DNA of 64,000 nucleotides, from positions 1-64,000 of the forward strand of contig JAPSLO010000015.1 in the NCBI GenBank assembly GCA_031180725.1. The letters are read 5' to 3'. Source of the stretch: Roseomonas sp. GTDB taxonomy: Bacteria > Pseudomonadota > Alphaproteobacteria > Acetobacterales > Acetobacteraceae. Positions within the stretch are counted from its first letter, which is position 1; each line of letters opens with the position of its first letter. This document shows positions 9,852 through 18,363 of this stretch, piece after piece. The notes under the pieces are model-generated. The model made no database searches and had not been told where the DNA came from. It saw only the letters and a list, made by a program, of their open reading frames with translations. Made by a program: the position numbers and the translations under genes.

Positions 9852-10052
9852 TCAGCGGAAGTAACCCGCCAGCGCCGCGATGTCGAAGGCCACGACGATC
9901 AGCAGGCCGGCGATCCAGGGCAGATCCTGCCGGAAGGCCTCACCGATGGTGGCGGCGTGGCGGCGGCCCATATGGTCCTTGCCGGCATCGGCATCCGCAT
10001 AGGCCTGGTCGGTTTCCACCAGTGACGGGGCGTGGGACGGATTCGAACTCAT
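9852..10052 (-). CDS. Small single-pass membrane protein
   Basis: 66 residues with a hydrophilic N terminus and one C-terminal hydrophobic segment (LPWIAGLLIVVAFDIAALAGYF). Family not recognised. It is transcribed towards ivd and away from the rhodanese gene. The membrane segment and clean coding composition support a real gene; function unknown. Confidence 0.55.
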   Translation of the reverse strand: MSSNPSHAPSLVETDQAYADADAGKDHMGRRHAATIGEAFRQDLPWIAGLLIVVAFDIAALAGYFR

Positions 10053-10165
10053 GCGGCCGGAAGCTCCTCGTTATCACCACTTTGCAATACCTGACTGCCG
10101 CGGCGGTTGCCCCCACGCCAGCGGTTGCCCATCCTTTGTGCCAGACCGAACCATGGAGAGCCAGT

Positions 10166-10582
10166 ATGGGCGGCGTTCCCGATATCAGTCCTCGCGCGAC
10201 CTGGCAGGAACTGTCTCAGGATCGTGATGCGGTGCTGGTGGATGTGCGCACCGACGCCGAGTGGAATTTCGTCGGCGTGCCGGATCTGTCCGAGATCGGC
10301 AAACAACCCGTGCTGATCCCGTGGCAGCTCTATCCCAGCATGCAGGTGAACGGCGCCTTCGCGGACCAACTGCGGCGCGCCGGAATCGGGCCGACGAACA
10401 AGATCTACTTCATCTGCCGGTCCGGCGCGCGGTCCCTGGCGGCGGGGCAGGCGGCCCAGGCGGCGGGCTTCCCCAACGCTTTCAATGTGGCCGACGGCTT
10501 CGAAGGGCCCATGGATCCCGAGGGCCATCGCGGCACCGTGGCCGGCTGGAAGGCCGATGGCCTGCCCTGGCGGCAACGCTGA
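10166..10582 (+). CDS. Rhodanese-like domain protein
   Basis: 138 residues forming one rhodanese domain, a sulfurtransferase or phosphatase-like fold. DAVLVDVRTDAEWNFVGVPD is the CH2A-type region, and the active-site loop FICRSGARSLAAG holds the catalytic cysteine. The ATG at 10166 is used because the open frame extended upstream shows no domain. The C-terminal VADGFEGPMDPEGHRGTVAGWK is typical of alphaproteobacterial single-domain rhodaneses. A DUF3237 gene follows 3 bp downstream, probably co-transcribed. Physiological sulfur donor unknown. Confidence 0.85.
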   Translation: MGGVPDISPRATWQELSQDRDAVLVDVRTDAEWNFVGVPDLSEIGKQPVLIPWQLYPSMQVNGAFADQLRRAGIGPTNKIYFICRSGARSLAAGQAAQAAGFPNAFNVADGFEGPMDPEGHRGTVAGWKADGLPWRQR

Positions 10583-10585
10583 GCC

Positions 10586-11047
10586 ATGGACCCGCTCCCG
10601 CTCTCCACCGACTTCCTTTTCCGCGTCGAGATGACGGTGGAGGGTTCGGCGGTGGGCCCGACACCGCTCGGCGAGCGCCGGATCGGGCTGATCACCGGCG
10701 GCCGATTCGCCGGGCCGGCCGTCAGCGGCACGGTGCTGCCGGGCGGCGCGGACTGGATGTTGACCGGCGCGGATGGCGCCACCCGGCTGGATGTGCGCTG
10801 CCTGCTGCGGGCCGAGAATGGGCAGGTGATCGGCCTGACCTATACCGGCCTCCGCGCCGGCCCTCCCGGGGTCCTGGCCCGGCTGGCCGCCGGGGAGGTG
10901 GTGGACCCGGCCAGCTACTACATGCGCACCACCCTGCGCTTCGAGACGGCGCCGGGCCCGCTGGAGTGGCTGAACCGGGTGCTGGCCGTGGCGGTGGGGC
11001 AGCGCCCGCCGCAGGGGCCAATCTATGATGTGTACAGGATATTGTAG
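10586..11047 (+). CDS. DUF3237 family protein
   Basis: 153 residues matching the DUF3237 pattern: a small beta-rich protein with GERRIGLITGGRFAGP near the start, ADWMLTGADGATRLDVRCLL in the middle and SYYMRTTLRFETA towards the end. The family has no established activity. It lies 3 bp after the rhodanese gene in an apparent two-gene operon. Confidence 0.8.
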   Translation: MDPLPLSTDFLFRVEMTVEGSAVGPTPLGERRIGLITGGRFAGPAVSGTVLPGGADWMLTGADGATRLDVRCLLRAENGQVIGLTYTGLRAGPPGVLARLAAGEVVDPASYYMRTTLRFETAPGPLEWLNRVLAVAVGQRPPQGPIYDVYRIL

Positions 11048-11076
11048 TGCCCTCAGGCGCCGGGCGCCGCCTCCGG

Positions 11077-11130
11077 CGGCTTGGCTTGCGCGCGGTCGTG
11101 CTGAAGGCACGTCTCTGGCCTCACGCGCTG
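11077..11130 (+). repeat. Dispersed intergenic repeat, copy 1
   Basis: A 54-bp stretch starting CGGCTTGGCTTGCGCGC that aligns by eye with 27388-27441 at 44 of 54 positions. A shorter, inverted relative lies near 25996-26036. It sits between DUF3237 and the convergent permease gene. Weaker similarity seems to continue for some 30 bases downstream. Confidence 0.55.
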
Positions 11131-11191
11131 TCCTTTTGGGCCATAGTGTCGCCCTGTGCGCGGGCGCCCTTCGGGTGCCGAAGGTCCGGCC

Positions 11192-11866
11192 TCACCGCCG
11201 GCCGGCGAGCTGCCGGTTCTCCAGCCGGCTCAGCAGCCGCACGAAGGGCCAGAGCAGCAGGAAGTAGCCCAGCGCCGCCACCAGGATGGGCGTTGCGTTG
11301 TAGGTGACGCTTTGTGCCTGGCGGGCCTGGAACAGCAGCTCCGGCAGGGCCACCACGCTGGCCAGGGAGGTCAGCTTCACCACCTCCAGCGTATTGCCGA
11401 TCAGGTCTGGCAGCACGTTGCGCACGGCCTGCGGCAGCACCACGAAGACCCAGACCTGCCAGGGCTTCAGCCCCAACGCGCGCCCCGCCTCCGCCTGGCC
11501 GCGGGGCACGCTTTCGATGCCCGCACGCAGCACCTCGGCATAGTAGGCGCCGGTGTTCAGCAGGAAGGCGATGGCCACCGAACCCCAGGGCCCGATCTCC
11601 AGCCCGGCGAAGGGCAGGCCGGCATAGACCAGGATCAGCAGCACCAGCGGCGGGATGGCGCGGAAAGTGTCGATCCAGGCCATCAGCGGCCAGCGCACCC
11701 AGCGTTCCCGTCGGGTGGAGAGCAGCGCCAGGGCAAAGCCGGCCGTAATGCCCAGCGGCACCGTCAGCGCCGAGAGCAGCAAGGTCTGTTGCAACCCCAT
11801 CCAGAGGATGGGCAGCGCCGCTGCCGCGATCTCCAGGTTCAGGAAGGCTTCGACGAACTCGTTCAT
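11192..11866 (-). CDS. Polar amino acid ABC transporter permease
   Basis: HisMQ/GltK-type inner-membrane permease, 224 residues with about five membrane spans. WMGLQQTLLLSALTVPLGI opens the protein, and the EAA loop is near ALGLKPWQVWVFVVLPQAVR. The start at 11866 (MNEFVEAFLNL) is chosen over an upstream Arg/Pro-rich extension. It follows a sister permease by 28 bp. No ATPase gene is linked. Confidence 0.88.
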   Translation of the reverse strand: MNEFVEAFLNLEIAAAALPILWMGLQQTLLLSALTVPLGITAGFALALLSTRRERWVRWPLMAWIDTFRAIPPLVLLILVYAGLPFAGLEIGPWGSVAIAFLLNTGAYYAEVLRAGIESVPRGQAEAGRALGLKPWQVWVFVVLPQAVRNVLPDLIGNTLEVVKLTSLASVVALPELLFQARQAQSVTYNATPILVAALGYFLLLWPFVRLLSRLENRQLAGRR

Positions 11867-11894
11867 CTCCGGGGTTCCCCGCGGGCCGGGGCGT

Positions 11895-12575
11895 TCAGCG
11901 CTTCCATGCGAAGCGCCTCTCGATCCAGCGGGCGGCAACCACCACCGGCAGGAACAGCAGCAGATAGGCCAGGGCGCCCAGCATCAGCGGCGTGGGGTTG
12001 CCGGAGAAGGCCATGCCGGATTGCGCCGCGCCCAGGATCTCCGCCACTGCCACCACGCTGCCCAGGGCCGTGCCCTTGGTGATCGCGATGGTGCGGTTGG
12101 TCAGGGGCGGAATGGCGATGCGCATGGCCTGCGGCAGCACCACCAGCCGCAGCACCGGCAGGAAGCGCAGGCCGAGCCCCCGCGCGGCCTCCCACTGGCC
12201 CTTGGGCACGGCGCAGATCGAGCCCCAGAAGATCTCCTCGGCGAAGGCCATCAGCACCAGGGTCAGGGACAGCCAGGTGGCGACGAAGCCTGAAAGCCCG
12301 ATGCCGGCCGCCGGCAGGCCGAAATAGATCAGCACGATCACCACCAGCGGCGGCAGGGCGCGGAACAGGTCCACCACGAAGATGATCGCCCAGTTCAGCG
12401 GCTTCACGCCCAGGCAGCGCAGCACCGCCAGCGCCAGGCCGAGCACCAGGCCACTGACGACGATCAGCGCCGCCAGAAGGATGGTGACGCCCAGCCCTTC
12501 CAGGATCTTCGGCCAATACTCGGCCGCGACCCGGGCGTTGAGGAAGGAGAAGGCAAACCCTTCCCAGCCAGTCAT
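11895..12575 (-). CDS. Polar amino acid ABC transporter permease
   Basis: Second HisMQ-type permease, 226 residues. YWPKILEGLGVTILLAALIV is the first span, and the EAA-like loop ARGLGLRFLPVLRLVVLPQA sits before IAIPPLTNRTIAITKGTALG. The ATG at 12575 (MTGWEGFAF) is preferred to a longer in-frame start whose extension is not membrane-like. It pairs with the downstream permease as a heterodimeric channel. Substrate likely a polar amino acid. Confidence 0.88.
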   Translation of the reverse strand: MTGWEGFAFSFLNARVAAEYWPKILEGLGVTILLAALIVVSGLVLGLALAVLRCLGVKPLNWAIIFVVDLFRALPPLVVIVLIYFGLPAAGIGLSGFVATWLSLTLVLMAFAEEIFWGSICAVPKGQWEAARGLGLRFLPVLRLVVLPQAMRIAIPPLTNRTIAITKGTALGSVVAVAEILGAAQSGMAFSGNPTPLMLGALAYLLLFLPVVVAARWIERRFAWKR

Positions 12576-12625
12576 CGCAACTTTCCGGAAAAAGCCGGGG
12601 GGCGCGGCTCGCCACCCCCTGGCGC

Positions 12626-12650
12626 CCTGCCGCGGCCTTGCCGCGGCAGG
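12626..12650. terminator. Intra-operon hairpin between binding protein and permeases
   Basis: A perfect 11-bp stem, CCTGCCGCGGC with GCCGCGGCAGG, and a 3-base loop lie in the 147-bp gap after the binding-protein gene. There is no T-run. Such hairpins commonly lower permease expression relative to the binding protein by stopping decay or transcription; that role is inferred. Confidence 0.5.
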
Positions 12651-12722
12651 ATGAGCCACCCTGCCAAGCTCAGGCCCTTATCCAGGGTCCCCGCGGCGTC
12701 TCGCAGCAACGTCGTGGGGATT

Positions 12723-13559
12723 TCAGCAGCGCGGCTCGCGCGGCGTGGGGTCGTAACCCGCCATGCCGGGCACGCCGGTGCCAGGGAAGATGGTGTTCTC
12801 GGCATCATCCGCCGCCGGCGGCGTGCCGAACCACTGCTGCGACAGCCGCGCGATTGTGCCATCCTTCTTCATGCATTCCAGCGCATTCTCCAGCTCCACG
12901 CGCAGCGCCGTCGCGCCCATCGGCAGCACGGCGGACCAGTGGGCGCGCGTCTCGCGGATCACGAAATCGGGCACGAATTGCGGGGTGCGCGTCGCGGCGT
13001 AGCGGACGGTGGTGTTGCCGCCGAGATTGGCATAGGCGCGGCCGCTGACCACCGCCTGCACCGCATCCGGCTGGGTATCGTAGGTCTGCACGGTGAAGCC
13101 GTAGCGTGCCGCATTCTGCTGCGCCCAGGCGTCATAGGCGCTGCCCTTGTTCACGCTGATCGCCTTGCCGCGCAGCTCCTCCAGGCTGGTGATCGGCGGG
13201 GTGCTGCGGCGGATGCCGAACTGGAAGGCGGTGTAGAGATAGCCTTCCGTCAGCAGCATGGATTGCGCGCGTTCCGCCGTGGCAGTGACCGGCGCGCAGA
13301 GGAAGTCGTAGCGCCCCGCATTCATCGCCGGGATCAGGCCGGAGAAGCTGGCGCTGTCGATCGTCAGCTCGCGCCCCATGCGCCGCGCGGCTTCCTTGAA
13401 CAGGTCCACGTTGAAGCCCTGCACCCCGCCCTGCAGGGTGGGGAAGGCGTGGGGGGCGAAGGTGCCATCCACCGCGCAGCGCAGCGGCGGCTGCCCCTGC
13501 GCCAGCGCCGGTCCAGCCAGGGCCATGGAAAGCAATGCTGCCAGGATGCCGCGCCGCAT
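12723..13559 (-). CDS. Polar amino acid ABC transporter substrate-binding protein
   Basis: Periplasmic SBP_bac_3 family protein, 278 residues. The signal peptide is MRRGILAALLSMALAGPALAQ. The mature part begins with LRCAVDGTFAPHAF and GFNVDLFKEAARRMG, typical of HisJ/GltI-like proteins. The C-terminal tail after QQWFGTPPAADDAEN is longer than usual. The start at 13559 is fixed by the signal peptide. First gene of the leftward transporter operon. Confidence 0.88.
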   Translation of the reverse strand: MRRGILAALLSMALAGPALAQGQPPLRCAVDGTFAPHAFPTLQGGVQGFNVDLFKEAARRMGRELTIDSASFSGLIPAMNAGRYDFLCAPVTATAERAQSMLLTEGYLYTAFQFGIRRSTPPITSLEELRGKAISVNKGSAYDAWAQQNAARYGFTVQTYDTQPDAVQAVVSGRAYANLGGNTTVRYAATRTPQFVPDFVIRETRAHWSAVLPMGATALRVELENALECMKKDGTIARLSQQWFGTPPAADDAENTIFPGTGVPGMAGYDPTPREPRC

Positions 13560-13812
13560 CAGGATCTCCCCCGTGTTTCGAGCCGTGCGAAACCTCCCAT
13601 TCTCTGGCGCGGGGCGGAATGGGGTCTGAAGTATAGATGGACGAATTTTCATGACACCCCTGGCCCAACGCCCTCCCGGATGCCGGGACCATGGGCAGGG
13701 TGCCGCGACATTGCCCCGTCCCGGCCGGGACCCCACGCCGGTCCAGATGCCACAATTGCGCCCTCTCATGGTCCCGCCAGCGCCAATGCCCCTGCGTAGA
13801 AGGGGTATCACG

Positions 13813-14040
13813 ATGCTTATGGGAACGGGAAAAATGCCCCGCTTCGCTCTTCTTCTGGTTCTGTTTGGCCTTATGGCCGTCCTGCTCACGGTGCTGCTGG
13901 TGATGGGCGACGCGACACTGCCCGGCCGCGTGCCGATGCTGGCTGCCGCCCTGCTGGCGGGCTTGGGCGGTGTCTCCCTGGTGGGCGGGCTGTTCCTGCT
14001 GGAGCCCCGCGCCACCCACGGTCAGAGCTTCTCGGGGTAA
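13813..14040 (+). CDS. Putative small two-span membrane protein
   Basis: Up to 75 residues with two hydrophobic segments (FALLLVLFGLMAVLLTVLLVM and MLAAALLAGLGGVSLVGGLFLL). Several in-frame ATGs (13813, 13819, 13834) make the start uncertain. It overlaps the 3' end of the convergent mtnA gene by 19 bp. No family recognised; the membrane pattern is the only support. Confidence 0.45.
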   Translation: MLMGTGKMPRFALLLVLFGLMAVLLTVLLVMGDATLPGRVPMLAAALLAGLGGVSLVGGLFLLEPRATHGQSFSG

Positions 14041-15119
14041 AGCGCCGCCAGGCCCTTTTCCGACGCCTCGGTGCGGCCGCGCTCGGTGATCAGCCCCGTC
14101 ACCAGCCGCGCCGGGGTCACGTCGAAGGCCGGGTTGGCGGCTTCGCTGCCCTCGGCCACGACGCGGATGGTCTCGATTCGGCCATCCGCCGTCCTTCCGG
14201 TCAGGTCGGTGACTTCGCCGGCGTTGCGTTCCTCGATCGGGATCTCCGCCACGCCGTCCCGCACCGTGGTGTCCAGCGTGGAATGCGGCAGCGCCACCCA
14301 GAAGGGCACGCCATTGTCCTGCGCCGCCAGCGCCTTCAGATAGGTCCCGATCTTGTTGGCCACGTCGCCCTGCCGCGTCACGCGGTCGGTGCCGACGATG
14401 CAGATGTCCACCTCGCCATGTTGCATCAGGTGACCGCCGGCATTGTCCGCCACCACGGTGTGCGGCACGCCGTGCTTGCCCAGCTCCCAGGCGGTCAGCG
14501 CCGCGCCCTGGTTGCGCGGGCGTGTCTCGTCCACCCAGACATGCACCTTCAGCCCCTCGTCATGGGCCTGGTAGATGGGCGAGAGCGCGGTGCCGTAGTC
14601 CACCGTGGCGATCCAGCCGGCATTGCAGTGGGTCAGGATGTTCACCGTGGAGCCCGGGCCCTTGCGCTCCGCGATCTCCCGTAGCAGGGGCAGGCCGTGC
14701 TCGCCGATCTTGCGGCAGGTCTCCACATCGTCATCGCAGATCGCCGCGGCCTCGGCATAGGCGGCCGCGACGCGGTCGGCGGGCGCCAGGTTGTGCAGGG
14801 CGGCGCGCATGCGGTCCAGCGCCCAGCGCAGGTTGATGGCGGTGGGACGGGTGGCGCCGAGCATCGCCACCACCCGTTCCAGATTGGCGGTGGAGGCATC
14901 CTTCCGCAGCGCCAGCGCCACGCCATAGGCAGCAACCGCGCCGATCAGCGGCGCGCCGCGCACCTGCATGGATCTGATGGCATGCGCCACTTGGTCCTCA
15001 TCGGTCAGGCGCAAGATGTCCAGTGCCCAGGGCAGCCTGGTCTGGTCGAAGATGCGGATGGACCAGCCATCCTCGCGGTCCACCCATACGCTGCGATAGG
15101 AAACGCCGTCGATCTTCAT
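14022..15119 (-). CDS. mtnA: S-methyl-5-thioribose-1-phosphate isomerase
   Basis: Methionine salvage enzyme converting methylthioribose-1-phosphate to methylthioribulose-1-phosphate; 365 residues. VRGAPLIGAVAAYG (53-66) is the substrate loop. The catalytic Cys165 lies in NILTHCNAG and the catalytic Asp245 in VGTDRVTRQGDVANKIGTY. The ATG at 15119 gives the normal N terminus MKIDGVSYRSV. It stands alone without other mtn genes. Confidence 0.95.
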   Translation of the reverse strand: MKIDGVSYRSVWVDREDGWSIRIFDQTRLPWALDILRLTDEDQVAHAIRSMQVRGAPLIGAVAAYGVALALRKDASTANLERVVAMLGATRPTAINLRWALDRMRAALHNLAPADRVAAAYAEAAAICDDDVETCRKIGEHGLPLLREIAERKGPGSTVNILTHCNAGWIATVDYGTALSPIYQAHDEGLKVHVWVDETRPRNQGAALTAWELGKHGVPHTVVADNAGGHLMQHGEVDICIVGTDRVTRQGDVANKIGTYLKALAAQDNGVPFWVALPHSTLDTTVRDGVAEIPIEERNAGEVTDLTGRTADGRIETIRVVAEGSEAANPAFDVTPARLVTGLITERGRTEASEKGLAALYPEKL

Positions 15120-15203
15120 GCCTGTCTCCTGTCCGGCCCGGGCAACCTTCGGGATGACCTTGGGGTTCTGGAGCCTTCGGATCACCGCCCGGGAGCCCAT
15201 GCC

Positions 15204-15461
15204 ATGTCTCGCGCCGTCTTGGCCACCGCAGCGCTTGGCCTGATGCTGTCAGTCTCCGCCCCGGCGCTTTCCGCCCCGCCGTCGGATGCGCGCCCGGCCT
15301 CCGAGATCCTGCGCATGGTCGAGCAGCGCCCCGATTTCAGTCATCTGCGCGAGTTCGATTGGGACGATGATGGTCACTGGGAGGTGGAATATGTCACGCG
15401 CGACGGGGGGCGCGTTGAGCTGCGCCTCGATCCTCGAACCGGCCAGCCGCGCAGCCGCTGA
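15204..15461 (+). CDS. Small secreted PepSY-like protein
   Basis: 85 residues: a signal peptide ending near ALSA, then a compact domain with FDWDDDGHWEVEYVTRDGGR and a C-terminal ELRLDPRTGQ, as in PepSY-type small periplasmic proteins. It is transcribed divergently from mtnA with an 84-bp gap. Function unknown. Confidence 0.65.
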   Translation: MSRAVLATAALGLMLSVSAPALSAPPSDARPASEILRMVEQRPDFSHLREFDWDDDGHWEVEYVTRDGGRVELRLDPRTGQPRSR

Positions 15462-15469
15462 CCGGGCGC

Positions 15470-15937
15470 TCAGATCCTCTGGTGCAGCGCGCAGACCAGG
15501 GTGAAGAGCCGCCGCGCCGTCTCGAAATCCAGCTCCACCCGGCCTGCCAGGCGGTCCCGCAGCACGGCGGCGCCCTCGTTGTGCAGGCCGCGCCGCCCCA
15601 TGTCGATCGCCTGGATGCGGGCCTCGGAGCCATCCTGTGTCACGGCCTTCTCGTGGCTTTCCACGACCAGAAGGTAGTCCTTGATCAGCCGCCGGAAGGG
15701 TCCCAGCGCCAGCACCAGTGCGTGCAGCGGCTGATCCGCCGCGTCGCGGATGTCCAGGATCAGCCGGCCCTCGCGGACCATGATCTGCAGGCGGAAAGGG
15801 CCGTTCAGGCCCTTGGGCCGGAAAACATTGCTGGCCAGCAGATCCTCCACGGCCTGCCGCCGGTCGGCCTCCGCATGGGGGCTCGGCAGCGGCTGGGCGT
15901 CCGGCAGGACGATGCTGACCAGGTCCTTCTCGGCCAT
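15470..15937 (-). CDS. UPF0262 family protein
   Basis: 155 residues matching UPF0262, an alphaproteobacterial family of unknown role. Conserved landmarks are NGPFRLQIMVREGRLILDI and GPFRRLIKDYLLVVESHEKA. The ATG at 15937 (MAEKDLVSIVLP) is used. It lies 11 bp after the DUF983 gene and is probably co-transcribed with it. Confidence 0.85.
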   Translation of the reverse strand: MAEKDLVSIVLPDAQPLPSPHAEADRRQAVEDLLASNVFRPKGLNGPFRLQIMVREGRLILDIRDAADQPLHALVLALGPFRRLIKDYLLVVESHEKAVTQDGSEARIQAIDMGRRGLHNEGAAVLRDRLAGRVELDFETARRLFTLVCALHQRI

Positions 15938-15948
15938 GTAACCCTGCC

Positions 15949-16392
15949 TCAGCCTTGATCGGTCGGCCCGCGACCGGGGGGCGGGAGGTTCCCTTCGTCT
16001 CCGGTGAAGCCGAGTCGGATCATCAGGCCGACTGTCGCACCCTTGATGGGGCGCAGCAGCAGCATGCAGGCGATGGCGAAGAGCGGCAGCCATACCACCA
16101 TGTGCAGCCACATCGGCGGCTGCCAGGCGCGCTCCACCCAGAGGACCGGCGGCACCAGCAAATGGCCGACCAGGAAGATGGTAAAATAGGGCGGCGCATC
16201 ATCGGCCCGCAGCCGTCCCAGCGGTGCACCGCAATGCGCGCAGGCCGGCACGATCTTCAGATAACCCTGGAAGACGCGGCCCACGCCGCAGATCGGGCAA
16301 CGGTTCCTGAGGCCCCGGCCGATGGCGGCCCAGAAGCTTTTGGGCGGCACGTAGGGCAGGGCGGGTGCCGAGCGATCGGGCTCCCAGCGCAT
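15949..16392 (-). CDS. DUF983 zinc-ribbon membrane protein
   Basis: 147 residues. A zinc ribbon with CPICG and CAHCG pairs (about residues 32-35 and 51-54) precedes two hydrophobic segments, the DUF983 architecture. Family function is not established. First gene of the leftward pair with UPF0262. Confidence 0.85.
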   Translation of the reverse strand: MRWEPDRSAPALPYVPPKSFWAAIGRGLRNRCPICGVGRVFQGYLKIVPACAHCGAPLGRLRADDAPPYFTIFLVGHLLVPPVLWVERAWQPPMWLHMVVWLPLFAIACMLLLRPIKGATVGLMIRLGFTGDEGNLPPPGRGPTDQG

Positions 16393-16599
16393 ATGGCGTT
16401 CCTTCCGGCATTCTCGCCCCGATATGGGCCAGGGCTTCGGCGCGGGCGGAACATCCGCCCGCCAACCTTCCCGAAGGGGCAGCGCCTTTTGTGCGGTGCA
16501 ATATGCGGCGCGATCCGTCGTGGATCAACCATGCAGCCGCTTGCAGCCAGGCGCCGGCCCCCGTACCCCTCGCAACGCCGCGCAGGGGAGAAAGGCGCC

Positions 16600-17247
16600 A
16601 TGGAACGCATCCTGGTCGTCAACCCGAACACCAGCCGAAGCTGCACGCAGGGAATCGAGGCCGCGCTGGCCGGCTTCGCAGCCCCTGGCCTGCTGCGGCT
16701 GGAAGTCATGGAACTACCCGGCGGCCCGCCCGCCATCGTCACCTGGCGCGACTGGTTCTCGGTGGCCGAACCCCTCTGCCGACTGGTGGAGCGGGAGGCA
16801 GCGGCGGCCTATGTCATCGCCTGCGTCAGCGATCCGGCCGTAGAGGCGGTGCGCATGGCCACGCGCGCGCCGGTCTTCGGTGCGCTGCGCAGCGCCCTGG
16901 CCGCGGCGTTGGCGCGCGCGGACCGCATCGGGATCATCGCCATGGCCGATGCGTCCCTGCCGCGGCAGCGCCGGGCCCTGGCGGCGATGGGGGTGGAATC
17001 GCGGGTTGCGGGCCATATCCCCCTGAACCTGGGCATGGAAACCCTGACCGACCCGGTCGCGCCGCGCGCCGCCTTGCAGGAGACGGCACGAACCCTGGCG
17101 CGGATGGGGGCGGAGGCGATCATCCTGGGCTGCGCCGGCATGGCCGGACACCGCAAGGCGGCGGAGGACGCGGCCGGCGTGCCGGTGATCGAGCCCTGCC
17201 AGGCGGCTGCTGCCCTGGCGATCCAGGCCGTGGTCAGCGCGCGCTGA
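16600..17247 (+). CDS. Asp/Glu/hydantoin racemase family protein
   Basis: 215 residues. ILVVNPNTSRSCTQGI is the typical N terminus. The two catalytic cysteines fall in VIACVSDPAVEAVR and LGCAGMAGH, matching the cofactor-independent racemase pair. The ATG at 16600 follows a GGGGAG ribosome-binding site. An N-carbamoyl-D-amino acid hydrolase and a hydantoinase-type enzyme are nearby, so hydantoin racemase is a reasonable guess, though the exact substrate cannot be told. Confidence 0.82.
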   Translation: MERILVVNPNTSRSCTQGIEAALAGFAAPGLLRLEVMELPGGPPAIVTWRDWFSVAEPLCRLVEREAAAAYVIACVSDPAVEAVRMATRAPVFGALRSALAAALARADRIGIIAMADASLPRQRRALAAMGVESRVAGHIPLNLGMETLTDPVAPRAALQETARTLARMGAEAIILGCAGMAGHRKAAEDAAGVPVIEPCQAAAALAIQAVVSAR

Positions 17248-17288
17248 GCGGGTGATGGCTACCACGGGGAGGGCTCTGCCCTCCCCGA

Positions 17289-17475
17289 ACCCCACCCGCC
17301 AAGGGCCAGAAGGCCCCTGGACCCCGTGAGTTCAGGGTTGGTGAGGAAGGGGGCATGGCGCGCCAGCGTCATGGGCGTGCCCGTGATGCCCCCTTCCACA
17401 CCAACCCTTAAACTTCCACACCAACCCTTAAAGCAGTCGTGTTTCCAAAGGCCCCCGGCCCTTGGCGGGTGGGGT
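17289..17475. repeat. Nested inverted repeats in intergenic space
   Basis: The outer arms 17289-17307 and 17457-17475 are a perfect 19-bp inverted repeat. The inner arms 17335-17356 and 17386-17407 are a 22-bp inverted repeat with one mismatch. A 14-bp unit, CCACACCAACCCTT, also occurs twice directly within 17390-17432. The region lies between the 3' ends of the racemase and the convergent peptidase gene, so it may act as a terminator, but its size suggests a repeat element. Confidence 0.65.
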
Positions 17476-17526
17476 CCGGGAGGGGCAAGGCCCCTCCCGG
17501 CCGGGCGTCACGCCATTAGCGCGCGC

Positions 17527-18285
17527 TTACTTCAGCTTGGGCCCGCTCGGCTTGCCGTCCCAGCTTTCGACGATCCAGGTGAAGGCGCTGGTCCAGGCCG
17601 GGTCCGTGTTCGGCGGCAGCTTGCCGACGCGCAGGTCTTCGATGGTGACATCGGCGAGTTGCAGGTGCGGCTTCTCGCCAGGGCGGGAGACCAGGCCCTC
17701 ATCGGCGCCCACGGCCTGCAGCCGGTCCCACATCGGCGCGCGCGCCTCGTCGTCGTCCCAGGACCAGCGGCCTTCCAGGGCCAGCACGAAGTCCGCGGCT
17801 AGGCCGAACTGGTGCAGGCTTTCCCAGGCCTTCACCGGCGTCAGGATGCGGCCGGGCCGGCTGCGGCCGGATTCATACAGGAAGTTCTGCCGCCAAGGGC
17901 TCCGCATGCCCTCGTAGATGCCGAAAGGGATGCCTTCCGCGTTCAGCCGCGCGACCGTGCGCAGCGCGCGGTCGCGGAAGGCCGGGTGCAGCATCTTCGG
18001 ATCGCGGTTCACCCGGTCCACATTGCGCCAGGGGAACATCTCGGTCGTGTGCTGCGGCGGCTTGGCGCCGGCCACCTGGCGGCGGAGCAGACCGGCCGGG
18101 GCGAAGCCGCGCACGCCCTGCGCCGTCTCCACCTCCAGCCAGGGCTGCCCGGCCTCGCCCACCAGCGTCACCACGCTGTCGGCCGACAGGCCGCGCAGCG
18201 CCTTCGTATCGGGGCCGGGGCCGTCCCGCAGCTCGGTGGCGGCGGCGACGCGGTAAAGCACAGGATAGACGGAAGCTTCGGACAT
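17527..18285 (-). CDS. SH3-domain M15 family peptidase
   Basis: 252 residues. An N-terminal SH3-like region (about 8-65, LYRVAAATELRDGPGPDTKA) precedes a D-Ala-D-Ala carboxypeptidase/VanY-type M15 domain. Expected zinc ligands are visible in WESLHQFGLAADF (His and Asp) and KPHLQL (His). The start at 18285 (MSEASVYPVL) is preferred over an Arg-rich extension. No signal peptide is seen, so its site of action is unclear; similar proteins occur as phage-derived endolysins. Confidence 0.78.
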   Translation of the reverse strand: MSEASVYPVLYRVAAATELRDGPGPDTKALRGLSADSVVTLVGEAGQPWLEVETAQGVRGFAPAGLLRRQVAGAKPPQHTTEMFPWRNVDRVNRDPKMLHPAFRDRALRTVARLNAEGIPFGIYEGMRSPWRQNFLYESGRSRPGRILTPVKAWESLHQFGLAADFVLALEGRWSWDDDEARAPMWDRLQAVGADEGLVSRPGEKPHLQLADVTIEDLRVGKLPPNTDPAWTSAFTWIVESWDGKPSGPKLK

Positions 18286-18363
18286 GACCGTTCCTGAACG
18301 ATGGCAGGCGTGCCGCCCCTTAGCGCGGCGGCGCCGCCCCCGCAAACCGGGTGCTGCGGTGCA

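Noticed and set aside
15955-16599. Long upstream extension of the racemase gene
   Set aside because: It overlaps the DUF983 gene in antisense; the family N terminus (ILVVNPNTS) and a ribosome-binding site support the ATG at 16600.
17390-17432. CRISPR-like direct repeats
   Set aside because: Only two short copies with no spacer of regular length; they belong to the nested palindrome.
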